Shown here: one piece after another, positions 25,387 through 33,412 of the stretch
Layout of the letters: each line of letters begins with the position of its first letter
How positions within the stretch are numbered: position 1 is the stretch's first letter
Notes under the pieces: model-generated
What the model saw: the letters and a program-made list of their open reading frames with translations, nothing else
What the model was told of the DNA's origin: nothing
The model's database searches: none
DNA from: JAABSQ01 sp964573705
Lineage (GTDB): Bacteria > Desulfobacterota > Desulfobacteria > Desulfobacterales > Desulfococcaceae
Length of the DNA: 64,000 nt
Assembly (NCBI GenBank): GCA_964573705.1
Contig: CAZNLT010000006.1
Coordinates: 3,546 to 67,545, forward strand
Direction: 5' to 3'
Program-made: the position numbers and the translations under genes

Positions 25387-25920
25387 ATGGAATTAAAACA
25401 GAAAGGTTCCGAAGCCAATGTAGCCGGATTTAAGCAATTGATGGTATCCATGAAATGGACCACCGCAGCCGATTTTGACCTGGCTGCCGCCTATGAAGAT
25501 AAAAACGGAAAGCAGGGGCTGGTCTATTTCGGAGAGTTGGGAGACCTGAACGCCTTTCCCTATATGCAACTCAGTGGCGACGAAGGGGTCGGGGATACCG
25601 GCGGCGACAATGAAGAGACGATGCGCATTACCAAACTGGACGATATGAAATATGTGTGGCTGCTGTGTTGGGACTACGGCAAAATCCAGGACGGGGCTCC
25701 CGCCCGGTTTAAAGACAGCGATGTCAATCTGACCGTTCTAGATGATAAGGGGACCAGTCACAATGTCAGCCTGGACACCGGCGATATGGGCAATGTGGCC
25801 CTTCTGGCGGTGATCGATAATTCCAGTCCGGTGGGCGCCAAACTCGTCAATGCCAGTAAAGCCGGAACCCTGAAAGGATTGAAAAACCTTCAGCAGTTGA
25901 TGGAAATCATTCAGGAATAG
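25387..25920 (+). CDS. TerD-domain stress protein
   Basis: 177-aa single-domain TerD-family protein. Family features are the N-terminal MELKQKG strand, the calcium-binding acidic loops ADFDLAAAY near residue 35 and SGDEGVGDTGGDNEE near 66, and a C-terminal helix. TerD proteins bind calcium and act in tellurite, phage and envelope stress responses by mechanisms that are still poorly defined. It starts with AAGGAGG before the ATG and is followed by an M48 peptidase gene and a convergent tandem TerD protein sharing the same first seven residues. Confidence 0.9.
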   Translation: MELKQKGSEANVAGFKQLMVSMKWTTAADFDLAAAYEDKNGKQGLVYFGELGDLNAFPYMQLSGDEGVGDTGGDNEETMRITKLDDMKYVWLLCWDYGKIQDGAPARFKDSDVNLTVLDDKGTSHNVSLDTGDMGNVALLAVIDNSSPVGAKLVNASKAGTLKGLKNLQQLMEIIQE

Positions 25921-25984
25921 CTCTGAAGGGTTTTTTTCGGCCTGTTTTTTGTCGAACGGAATTTTTTTGGGTTCCTAGATTTTT

Positions 25985-26010
25985 CTTCCCCTGCTCTTGA
26001 GCAGGGGAAG
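25985..26010 (+). repeat. Perfect 12-base inverted repeat upstream of the M48 gene
   Basis: Bases 25985-25996 are the exact inverse of 25999-26010 with a two-base centre. There is no T-run after it on the plus strand. It sits 23 bases before the peptidase ATG, between terD and that gene. Confidence 0.6.
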
Positions 26011-26032
26011 GACCGGGGAAAAATTCGGGCTC

Positions 26033-26878
26033 ATGGATATAGAACCGTTGCGGTTCAGTTATGAAACCCGGCTTTTAAAAACCATCGCCGGGCGGGTGGG
26101 CGGTGTGCCCTTGGTCGACCACTCCGAATCCAAAAAATTCCTCGATTTCCGCCGGCGGGATCTACTCAGCGACGCCGTTCGGATCACGGAAGATCTTCTT
26201 CCGGAAGTGCATCTGCTGTACCGTTCATGCCTCGATCGCCTGGGCGGGGATATCGCCGGCGATCTTTTCGTTCAGCAAAGCAGCACCTACAACGCCGGCA
26301 TATTCGGTCATGATCGGAAGTTCGATCTTCTCGTCCATTCGGCCCTGCTGAATGAATTTTCTCCGGATGAACTCTGTTTTGTTTTCGGCCACGAACTGGG
26401 GCATGTGCTGTTTCAGCATTCTCAGCTTCCGGTCAAATACATCCTGGAAGTGCTGAAAGACAAAGATCCGGAAATGAGCGATTTGCTGACCCGTTGGGCC
26501 CGGGCCTCGGAAATTTCCGCGGATCGGGTGGGGATGCTCTGTTGCGGTCAGTTGGGAGCGGCATCCACAGCCCTTTTCAGGACGGTCAGCGGTTTGGCGG
26601 ATATCGATCTGGATCGGGTGCTTCGATCTTTTCGCCGGCAGTTCGACGAACTCGAAGCCCAGATCCATATCGCCGGGCACAAACCGGTCTGGTTTCGGAC
26701 CCACCCCATGATTCCGATACGCTTTAAGGCCATGGAGCTTTCCGCTTTAGATATTATCGCCCTTCGCCAGTGCGGCGGTTTCAGTGAAAAGGGGTTTCGC
26801 CGGGTGGACGCTCAGATCGCCGCCCTGATGGAGGCTTTGGATGTCTGCCCGACGCCGGGTGGAGGGCCGTGCCTGTAA
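26033..26878 (+). CDS. Soluble M48-type zinc metallopeptidase
   Basis: 281-aa peptidase with the zinc motif HELGH at residues 120-124 and a third ligand Glu at 160 in SEISADRVG. Unlike HtpX or Oma1 it has no membrane segment or signal peptide, so a cytoplasmic enzyme is predicted. N-terminal residues 30-110 resemble the pre-catalytic part of soluble M48 proteins. The ATG at 26033 is favoured; a TTG at 25997 lies inside the inverted repeat. It is flanked by TerD-domain genes, 113 bases after terD and 9 bases from the convergent tandem TerD gene, suggesting a shared stress function (inference). Confidence 0.85.
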   Translation: MDIEPLRFSYETRLLKTIAGRVGGVPLVDHSESKKFLDFRRRDLLSDAVRITEDLLPEVHLLYRSCLDRLGGDIAGDLFVQQSSTYNAGIFGHDRKFDLLVHSALLNEFSPDELCFVFGHELGHVLFQHSQLPVKYILEVLKDKDPEMSDLLTRWARASEISADRVGMLCCGQLGAASTALFRTVSGLADIDLDRVLRSFRRQFDELEAQIHIAGHKPVWFRTHPMIPIRFKAMELSALDIIALRQCGGFSEKGFRRVDAQIAALMEALDVCPTPGGGPCL

Positions 26879-26887
26879 AACAGGCTT

Positions 26888-28048
26888 TCAATCCTTTTTG
26901 CCCGCCACCCAGTTGAGGCCCCATCCATAGGTTTCGTCACAATGGCGATGATCCGGATGAAAGGATACCAGTTTGGTGACCTCAATGCCTGCGTTTTGAA
27001 AATCGAGTCTGGCAATAGCGCAAAAAACGCGGGAATCCATTTGGGCGCCCATGGGGACTTCCAGCACCGGCTGACCGGGGACTTTCATCGTAATGACCGC
27101 ATCGGTGCCGGTCCAGTTGGGAACGCCTTCATAAATATAGGTGAAAAAGAGGACACGCTTCAGCTGGTTGATATGGGCCATATTGATTTTCATGTTTTCC
27201 CCTTCGGCCCGGGCCCCGGTTCGGTCATCGCCGAGGTGAAGAATATAGGGCGGATAATCGAAGCTGCCGAAACTGTTTCCCAATGGTTGAATGGCGCCCT
27301 TCATGCCGTTTTGCAATTCAAAAAGGCAGCCGAGATCCAAATCCACGGCTTCACCGCCGCCGCCCATGATCTTGGAAAGCAGTCCTGAAGATTTTTTCCC
27401 CTGCGGCTGCTGGTTCCAGTTCAAATTGATCAGGAGTTCGCCGGTCGTCGCTTTGGGTTTAATGGCGAAGCGCTCACCTTTGGATTTCAGGGTCACTTTG
27501 GAGGCCAGTTTGAGCTGATCCGCCCCCGGAATCCTTGTCCGGAATTCCTCCAAAGGCATTACCTCGCTGTCATTGATGAGTTCATTAGAGATAAAGCCGC
27601 TTTTGAACTTGCACAACACCGCCACCGGACCCGGCCTGGTTGAATCCAGGGAGACCGTATGGCTTTCACCGCGATCGGTCACTACATGCACACGGGCGTC
27701 ATAATCGGCAAAGACCCTGTTGTTTCCGGAGGAAGCATCGGTAAAGTTGAGGGCGCAGATGTAAAGCTCTTCAAAATCATCTAATTTGGCGATTCGAAGG
27801 TCTTCACGGTTGTCTCCGCCGGTTCCGCCGACGCCTTCATCGCCGGATAGTTCGATAAAAGGAAACCCGGCGATCGTGCCGTGGGAGCCACCGGAATAAT
27901 TTTCAGAATAGACGCCTCCGACGCGACCTTCTTTGGTTTTATAGAAGGCCATCAGATCCAGGTCGACGGATGAGGTCCACATTAACGATATATCGATTTT
28001 TTTGAATGCACCGATATCGGCTTTAGCCCCTTTTTGCTTAAGTTCCAT
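26888..28048 (-). CDS. Tandem TerD-domain protein (TerA-like)
   Basis: 386-aa protein with two TerD-like domains. The first (residues 1-185) starts MELKQKG like the neighbouring TerD and keeps VDLDLMAF and SGDEGVGGTGGDN calcium loops. The second (about 200-375) has GEAVDLDLGCLFEL and LHLGDDRTGARAEGEN. A flexible linker with KSSGLLSKIMGGGGE separates parts of the second domain. Two-domain architecture and length fit the TerA/TerF group. It converges on the M48 gene. A GGAGGCGAACC ribosome site precedes the ATG. Confidence 0.85.
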   Translation of the reverse strand: MELKQKGAKADIGAFKKIDISLMWTSSVDLDLMAFYKTKEGRVGGVYSENYSGGSHGTIAGFPFIELSGDEGVGGTGGDNREDLRIAKLDDFEELYICALNFTDASSGNNRVFADYDARVHVVTDRGESHTVSLDSTRPGPVAVLCKFKSGFISNELINDSEVMPLEEFRTRIPGADQLKLASKVTLKSKGERFAIKPKATTGELLINLNWNQQPQGKKSSGLLSKIMGGGGEAVDLDLGCLFELQNGMKGAIQPLGNSFGSFDYPPYILHLGDDRTGARAEGENMKINMAHINQLKRVLFFTYIYEGVPNWTGTDAVITMKVPGQPVLEVPMGAQMDSRVFCAIARLDFQNAGIEVTKLVSFHPDHRHCDETYGWGLNWVAGKKD

Positions 28049-28316
28049 TTGGTTCGCCTCCGTCTATATTTTGAGTTTATACCGATCACTCCGGTAAGGG
28101 AAAAAATTCACAGAATATTCAACATCGACATATTAGGCAGTAAGTAGGGAATCTTTGTCGTGCTCTACCTCTATAGATCCGGATCGCATTCTTTTTTCCA
28201 TCGGATTCCAATATAAAAAAACATTTATAAAAAAACACTGGAAAAAGAATATGAGCAACTATTAATTCAAATCACGACATAGAACAAGGATAATCTATTC
28301 CTGTAAGGAGAAGGAG

Positions 28317-28400
28317 GTGGTAAGGAAATTGCAAAGTAATTATCAAAGCGGAATCGAACGAAATCCGCTTTCGATTCCTTTAAGCCGGTTGTCGTTTTAA
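28317..28400 (+). CDS. Possible 27-codon leader-type ORF upstream of pilC
   Basis: GTG start with TAAGGAG six bases upstream, an unusually good ribosome site, then 26 further codons to TAA. The peptide has no recognisable motif. Two mutually exclusive stem-loops fall inside it. It may be a true small protein, a leader peptide or chance. Confidence 0.3.
   Translation: MVRKLQSNYQSGIERNPLSIPLSRLSF
28345..28378 (+). promoter_or_regulatory. Two overlapping, mutually exclusive hairpins
   Basis: Hairpin A pairs 28345-28352 with 28364-28371 (8 bp). Hairpin B pairs 28350-28358 with 28370-28378 (9 bp) and is followed by a short TTT. The arms share bases, so only one can form, an attenuator-like arrangement. 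Confidence 0.35.
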
Positions 28401-28417
28401 GATTCCTATGGTATAAA
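28389..28417 (+). promoter_or_regulatory. Candidate promoter for pilC
   Basis: TTGTCG, 17-base spacer, TATAAA, with about 52 bases of leader before the pilC ATG and its AAGGGGAG site. Confidence 0.45.
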
Positions 28418-28475
28418 CCAATTATTTCAAGTCAATATAACCCATATTATACCCATTTTGTAAGGGGAGATCATC

Positions 28476-29684
28476 ATGACTGAGTATGTCTGGAAGGGTA
28501 AAAACAAACGCGGCATTGTCCAGAAAGGAATGATTGAGGCGGCAAATGAAGATATTGCTAAAAACCAACTCGCCAAACGCGGGGTTCAATCCTTAAAGGT
28601 CAAAAAGAAGCCCAAAGATATTTTAGAAAATGTTTCATTCCTTCAGCCGAAGGTGACGCCGAAAGATGTCATTATTTTTTGTCGCCAATTTTCTACGATG
28701 ATCGATGCGGGACTGCCGATCATTCAATGCCTGGATCTCTTGTCCACCCAGGCGGAAAATGCGACTTTCAAAAAGATATTGAGACAAATCAAAGAGGACG
28801 TGGAGGGAGGCACCACCCTCGCCGACGCATTGAAAAAATACCCGGACCAGTTTGATGATCTCTTCGTCAACATGATCGCGGCAGGCGAAGCCGGTGGTAT
28901 TCTGGATACCATTCTGAGGCGATTGTCCGGGATGTTGGAAAAGGCCGCTCGATTGAAGGCCAAAGTGAAAAGCGCCATGATGTATCCGACCATCACCGTT
29001 GTCGTGGCCGTCGTGGTGGTGGTCGTTATCATGGTGTTCGTCATTCCTGTTTTTCAGCAAATGTTCTCGGAAATGGGGGCAGGTTTGCCCGGATTGACCC
29101 AGTTGGTTATCAATATCAGCAATTTCGTGAAAGCAAATATCATATATATGATCATCGCTGCTGTTCTTTTCGCCTTTGCATTTAAGAAATATTACGGAAC
29201 TGACAAGGGTCGCCGACAAATTGATGCGGTTGCATTGACACTTCCGGTAATGGGAATGCTGATCCGGAAAGTGTCGGTCGCCAAATTCACCCGAACCATG
29301 GGCACCATGCTGGGAAGCGGTGTGGCCATTTTGGATGCATTGGATATCGTTGCGAAAACCTCGGGCAACAAATCCATCGAAATCGCTATTTATGATGTCC
29401 GCTCCGGAATTAAAGAAGGCCGGACCATGGCGGAGCCGCTCACCGAAAGCGGTGTGTTTCCGCCCATGGTCTGTTCCATGATCGCCGTGGGTGAATCCAC
29501 CGGTGCCTTGGATTCCATGCTGGAGAAGATCGCCGATTTTTATGATGAAGAGGTCGATGAAGCGGTAAACCGAATGACTGAAATGATCGAACCGGCCATG
29601 ATGTGTTTTCTGGGTGTCGTGGTCGGCGGTCTGGTTATCGCAATGTATCTGCCGATCTTCTCCATGGCAGGGGCTGTGGGATAG
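28476..29684 (+). CDS. pilC: Type IV pilus inner-membrane platform protein PilC
   Basis: 402-aa GspF/PilC-family protein that anchors the pilus assembly machinery in the inner membrane. It has the N-terminal cytoplasmic segment (YVWKGKNKRGIVQKG), two T2SSF domains (about 70-195 and 270-395) with FCRQFSTMIDAGLPI and AKFTRTMGTMLGSGV, and three hydrophobic membrane spans near 170, 225 and 375. The partner ATPases and pilins are not in the window; the gene is instead followed by a PilS-like kinase. Confidence 0.93.
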   Translation: MTEYVWKGKNKRGIVQKGMIEAANEDIAKNQLAKRGVQSLKVKKKPKDILENVSFLQPKVTPKDVIIFCRQFSTMIDAGLPIIQCLDLLSTQAENATFKKILRQIKEDVEGGTTLADALKKYPDQFDDLFVNMIAAGEAGGILDTILRRLSGMLEKAARLKAKVKSAMMYPTITVVVAVVVVVVIMVFVIPVFQQMFSEMGAGLPGLTQLVINISNFVKANIIYMIIAAVLFAFAFKKYYGTDKGRRQIDAVALTLPVMGMLIRKVSVAKFTRTMGTMLGSGVAILDALDIVAKTSGNKSIEIAIYDVRSGIKEGRTMAEPLTESGVFPPMVCSMIAVGESTGALDSMLEKIADFYDEEVDEAVNRMTEMIEPAMMCFLGVVVGGLVIAMYLPIFSMAGAVG

Positions 29685-29723
29685 GCATTTTCTTGGCGCC
29701 TACGATAGATATTTCGACTCCGC

Positions 29724-31073
29724 ATGCAATCTAACCCGGCATCGGTTCCGGAAGACGACCTGAAGCTGAAGCTCAGATGGCTGATGTTCCTCCGGGTTCT
29801 TTTCACCAGCCTGTTGCTGGGGTCTACATTTGCCCTCCAGATCAAGCAGGGGTTTCCGGTTTGGGGAAAACCCCTCATCGCCCTCTACGCCCTGATCGCG
29901 GGTCTTTTTTTCATATCGATGGTTTACGCTCTGCTGCTCAACTATGTCCTGTATCTGACCGCCCTCGCCTATTTTCAGATCTTCTTCGATACGATAATCG
30001 TCACCGTGATTGTGTTTATGACAGGAAACTTTTCCAGTCTATTCACTTTTCTATACTTGGTGGTCATCATCTATTCCGGAATGTTGCTACACAAAAAGGG
30101 TACCCTGGTGATGGCGGCATGCAGCAGCATTCAATACGGCATACTGGTGGATCTGGAGTTTTACGGGGTTCTCAAGCCCTTGGGAATGGATATCGATTTT
30201 GCCGCCTCCAGTTATGATTGGAGTTATGTCCTCTATCGAATTCTGATCTTTATGGTGGCCTGCTTTGTGGTGGCCTTCCTAAGCGGCTTTTTGGCTGAAC
30301 AGGCCCAGCGGTCTAAAAAAGAGCTTCAGGCCATGGAAACCCATGTCAAACGGGTTGAAAAAATGGCTGCTGTGGGAGAAATGGCGGCCGGTTTGGCTCA
30401 TGAAATTAAAAACCCTCTCGCATCTCTCAGCGGATCTATTCAAATTTTAAAGGAAGAGGTTGAATTCGATCCGGTTCACGAAAAATTAATGCGAATCGTG
30501 CTTAGAGAAACCGATCGGCTGAGCTCTTTAATCAATAATTTTCTGCTGTTTGCAAAACCGCCTGCCGGGAAAATGGAAAAAATCGATCTCGAACCCGCGA
30601 TCTCCGAAACGGTATCGGTATTTGAAAAGGAATATGGGCAGCAACGCCGGTTTACGGTTTACAAAGAGATCTCCGGAGGGGTTTGGATCGAGATGGATCC
30701 GGGCCATCTTCGGCAGATTCTTTGGAGTCTTCTTCTGAATGCATCCGAAGCGGTAGGCGAAAACGGACGGATTCATGTTCGGATGTATCCGTTGAAGGAG
30801 AACTATGCATTGATCAAAATCAGCGATGATGGTAAGGGTATTCCACGAGAAATGTTTCAAAGCATTTTCGATCCCTTTGTCACTACCAAACCCAAGGGCA
30901 CCGGCTTGGGGCTATCGATCGTTCACCGACTGGTGGAATTTTATGACAGCAGATTGGAGGTCGACAGCGAATTGGGACGCGGCGCAGAATTCACTCTTCG
31001 ACTTAAACGGGTTGAACCTCCCTTGTCCACCGCATCGAACCGAATCGACCGGAAGGGTTTAGCACGTTCATAG
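29724..31073 (+). CDS. PilS-like membrane sensor histidine kinase
   Basis: 449-aa kinase with about six membrane spans in residues 15-195, a linker coiled coil, HisKA with phospho-acceptor AHEIKNPLASL near 228, then HATPase with N box (LWSLLLNASEAV), DDGKGI and GTGLGLSIV. The six-span N terminus and position after pilC match PilS, which with PilR controls pilin transcription. No PilR-type regulator follows; the next gene is an antiporter, so its response regulator must be elsewhere if it exists. Confidence 0.85.
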   Translation: MQSNPASVPEDDLKLKLRWLMFLRVLFTSLLLGSTFALQIKQGFPVWGKPLIALYALIAGLFFISMVYALLLNYVLYLTALAYFQIFFDTIIVTVIVFMTGNFSSLFTFLYLVVIIYSGMLLHKKGTLVMAACSSIQYGILVDLEFYGVLKPLGMDIDFAASSYDWSYVLYRILIFMVACFVVAFLSGFLAEQAQRSKKELQAMETHVKRVEKMAAVGEMAAGLAHEIKNPLASLSGSIQILKEEVEFDPVHEKLMRIVLRETDRLSSLINNFLLFAKPPAGKMEKIDLEPAISETVSVFEKEYGQQRRFTVYKEISGGVWIEMDPGHLRQILWSLLLNASEAVGENGRIHVRMYPLKENYALIKISDDGKGIPREMFQSIFDPFVTTKPKGTGLGLSIVHRLVEFYDSRLEVDSELGRGAEFTLRLKRVEPPLSTASNRIDRKGLARS

Positions 31074-31111
31074 ACAACCGTTTTCAACCGGATTGAGGGG
31101 AAAATTCGGCC

Positions 31112-32359
31112 ATGGAGCCATTTGACGCACTGTCCATATTGATCACCCTGGCGGCGGGGTTTGCTTATCTGAACCACCGGTTTCTGGGGATGACCATGTC
31201 GATCGCACTGATGTTGATGTCGCTGGTCATCTCCATCGGAGTGATTCTGGCCGGCGAATTGGGTTTTCCGGCTTATCACCATGCCGAAAGGATCCTTCGA
31301 GAGCTTGATTTCAGTGAAATCCTGCTGAGGGGAATGCTCGGGCTGTTGCTGTTTGCGGGCGCCCTGCATATTCACCTGGATGATCTGGCCGATAAAAAAC
31401 TGGAAATATCGATTTATTCGACCTTAGGCGTACTGACATCCACCGTCTTGGTGGGGACCACCATATACGGCTTGAGCAATTGGCTGGGATGGGAACTGCG
31501 GCTGGTGGAGAGTTTTTTATTCGGCGCCTTGATTTCACCCACCGATCCTATCGCCGTCCTGGGAATTCTCAAAAAGTCGGGCGCCCCCAAAAGCCTGGAG
31601 ACGAAAATTTCCGGCGAATCCTTATTCAACGACGGTATCGGGGTCGTGGTGTTTCTGATCCTGCTGGAAATCGCTACCGGGCTGGGGGAGCTGAGTGTTG
31701 AGCATGTGATTCTCCTGTTCGCACAGGAAGCCGCCGGCGGCTTATTGTTCGGGTTGATCGCAGGATATGGGGCCTACCGAATGCTGAAGAGCGTCAACAA
31801 CTATCAGGTGGAAATTATGGTGACTTTAGGATTGGTCATCGGCGGGTATGCCCTGGCGGACGCCCTGCATATCTCGGGTCCGCTGGCCATGGTGGCGGCC
31901 GGTCTGCTGATCGGGAATCGGGGCCGGCGTTTGGCCATGTCCGCCGTCACCCGTCAGCACCTGGATATGTTCTGGGAATTGGTGGATGAAATCCTGAATG
32001 CCATTCTCTTCGTGCTTATCGGCCTCGAGGTATTGGTGCTGACCCTAAACTGGTCTTTTATGGCGGCGGGATTGATGGCGGTGCCGGTGGCGCTGCTGGC
32101 CCGCTTGATCAGCATCGGGCTTCCGGTCACGATTCTTCGGCGATGGCAGTCGTTCGCACCTCGTGCCATTCGTATCATGACCTGGGGAGGCCTGCGGGGG
32201 GGCATATCCGTGGCCCTGGCGCTTTCCATTCCCGAACAGTGCCACCGGGAGCTGATCCTCACCATGACCTATATGGTGGTGGTTTTTTCGATTTTGGTTC
32301 AAGGGCTGACCATCAAAGCCCTGGTCGGAACGTCTGAAAACCGAACCCCCGCTGCCTAA
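31112..32359 (+). CDS. NhaP/CPA1-type Na+(K+)/H+ antiporter
   Basis: 415-aa membrane protein with about 12 spans exchanging monovalent cations for protons. The CPA1 ion-path motif ALISPTDPIAVLGI near residue 144 and SGESLFNDGIGVV near 170 carry the conserved Asp residues; a late WGGLRGGISVALAL block near 355 is typical of NhaP/NHE proteins. There is no cytoplasmic regulatory tail. The gene follows the PilS-like kinase by 38 bases and converges with a lipoprotein gene, overlapping it by 4 bases. Confidence 0.9.
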   Translation: MEPFDALSILITLAAGFAYLNHRFLGMTMSIALMLMSLVISIGVILAGELGFPAYHHAERILRELDFSEILLRGMLGLLLFAGALHIHLDDLADKKLEISIYSTLGVLTSTVLVGTTIYGLSNWLGWELRLVESFLFGALISPTDPIAVLGILKKSGAPKSLETKISGESLFNDGIGVVVFLILLEIATGLGELSVEHVILLFAQEAAGGLLFGLIAGYGAYRMLKSVNNYQVEIMVTLGLVIGGYALADALHISGPLAMVAAGLLIGNRGRRLAMSAVTRQHLDMFWELVDEILNAILFVLIGLEVLVLTLNWSFMAAGLMAVPVALLARLISIGLPVTILRRWQSFAPRAIRIMTWGGLRGGISVALALSIPEQCHRELILTMTYMVVVFSILVQGLTIKALVGTSENRTPAA

Positions 32360-32583
32360 TCCGCCAATGCCGACATTCTTTCCCGAGCCGGTTCGGCGTA
32401 ATCGCTGTCGGGGTATTCTTCGATGATCTCCTGATAGAGTCGTCGAGCATGTTCCGAATTGTTTTGGCGTTCTTCGAGCCGAGCGGTCTCGAACAGCTCT
32501 TTCGCCTTTTTTTCCGCACACCCTCCGAGCATAATTCCGGTCCCGATCAGGATCACCCACACCAATCGAATCATGATTTTCAT
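32356..32583 (-). CDS. Small TPR-like lipoprotein
   Basis: 75-aa lipoprotein. The start is set at the ATG at 32583 because GGAGG lies seven bases upstream; an earlier ATG at 32604 would include that site. The signal MKIMIRLVWVILIGTGIMLGGC ends at the lipidated Cys 22. The mature part holds one TPR-like helical pair (ERQNNSEHARRLYQEIIEEYPDSDYAEPARERM), as in BamD or YbgF-type proteins. Function unknown; periplasmic membrane attachment is expected. Confidence 0.8.
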   Translation of the reverse strand: MKIMIRLVWVILIGTGIMLGGCAEKKAKELFETARLEERQNNSEHARRLYQEIIEEYPDSDYAEPARERMSALAD

Positions 32584-32749
32584 AAAAGCCTCCAAAGGTT
32601 TCATTGTAATCCGGCCTACTCTAAATTTTGTTTATACTTTTAACGATCATGCCTGTAAATATTTTTATGGGGTGGGAAGCGTTTTTTGCAAATCTGATTT
32701 CGTCTTCTTTTTCCGGTCTATATTCCTCTAAGGCCTGAATGATTCTTCA

Positions 32750-32778
32750 TTGACAGAGAAATCGGTCGTCTGTATACT
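32750..32778 (+). promoter_or_regulatory. Near-consensus sigma-70 promoter ahead of the TPR remnant
   Basis: TTGACA, 17-base spacer, TATACT, one mismatch in twelve. It is followed by an AAGGGGGG ribosome site and the ATG at 32813. Confidence 0.65.
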
Positions 32779-32812
32779 CGCCCCGAAATTTCAGAAAAGG
32801 GGGGAATCAACC

Positions 32813-33334
32813 ATGATCTCAGACTTTATTTTGAGTTGTTTAAAGCGGTTTAGCTTCGGCTTTGAACCGGCTCGATTTTCAGGGTGGCCAGCGGATTCCA
32901 TACGTATCGGAATTCCGACCATTCAGCGATTGTTTCATATTTACCTTCACAATCATTCCTTCATCGAATAATTTTTGTTCTTATTCCTTTTTTTCCATCT
33001 TTCATTCAATTCATTTCAGACCAGTGGATCGTTTCAACGGGCGGTTGAACTGGACCCGAATAAGCCGGATGTCTGGACTGATCTCGGAGTCATGTATCGG
33101 CGCACCAAACGGCCTGAAAGGGCGGTGGATGCTTTTGGAAAAGCGATGGCCCTAAATCCGGAACATAAAACCGCCCGATTCAATACGGGAGTTGCTCTCA
33201 TGTTCGATCTGGATAAGAGAGAAGAAGCCCTTTCCATCTGGAAATCCCTTTTGGAAATAGATCCTTTGTTCATTACCCCAAGCGGCCAAACTTTGGATGA
33301 ATTGGTCGATCAATATTCGGTTCCATCGAATTGA
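32813..33334 (+). pseudogene. Decayed TPR protein gene with an internal stop
   Basis: The ATG at 32813 has a strong ribosome site and near-consensus promoter, but translation meets TAA at 32969-32971 after 52 codons that resemble nothing. In the same frame after the stop, an AT-rich unconserved stretch leads into a clear TPR tail from about 33020 (FQRAVELDPNKPDVWTDLGVMYRR, one further TPR, then a LDELVDQY ending). The N-terminal repeats and membrane anchor usual in this kind of protein are missing. It may alternatively be two short genes, the second starting at TTG 32975 without a ribosome site. Confidence 0.6.
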
Positions 33335-33412
33335 TCAGACGCGACAAATGAGGATCCCGGCTTTCCGGAAAAAAATCATGTGGAGAAAAATCTGAATATG
33401 CGAGGGAACAGA

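Larger units (their letters stand above)
28049..28475. other. Intergenic region between tandem TerD gene and pilC
   Basis: 427 AT-rich bases. The left part is the leader of the minus-strand tandem TerD gene. The right part contains a possible 27-codon ORF (28317-28400) with overlapping alternative hairpins and a promoter for pilC at 28389-28417. Confidence 0.5.
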
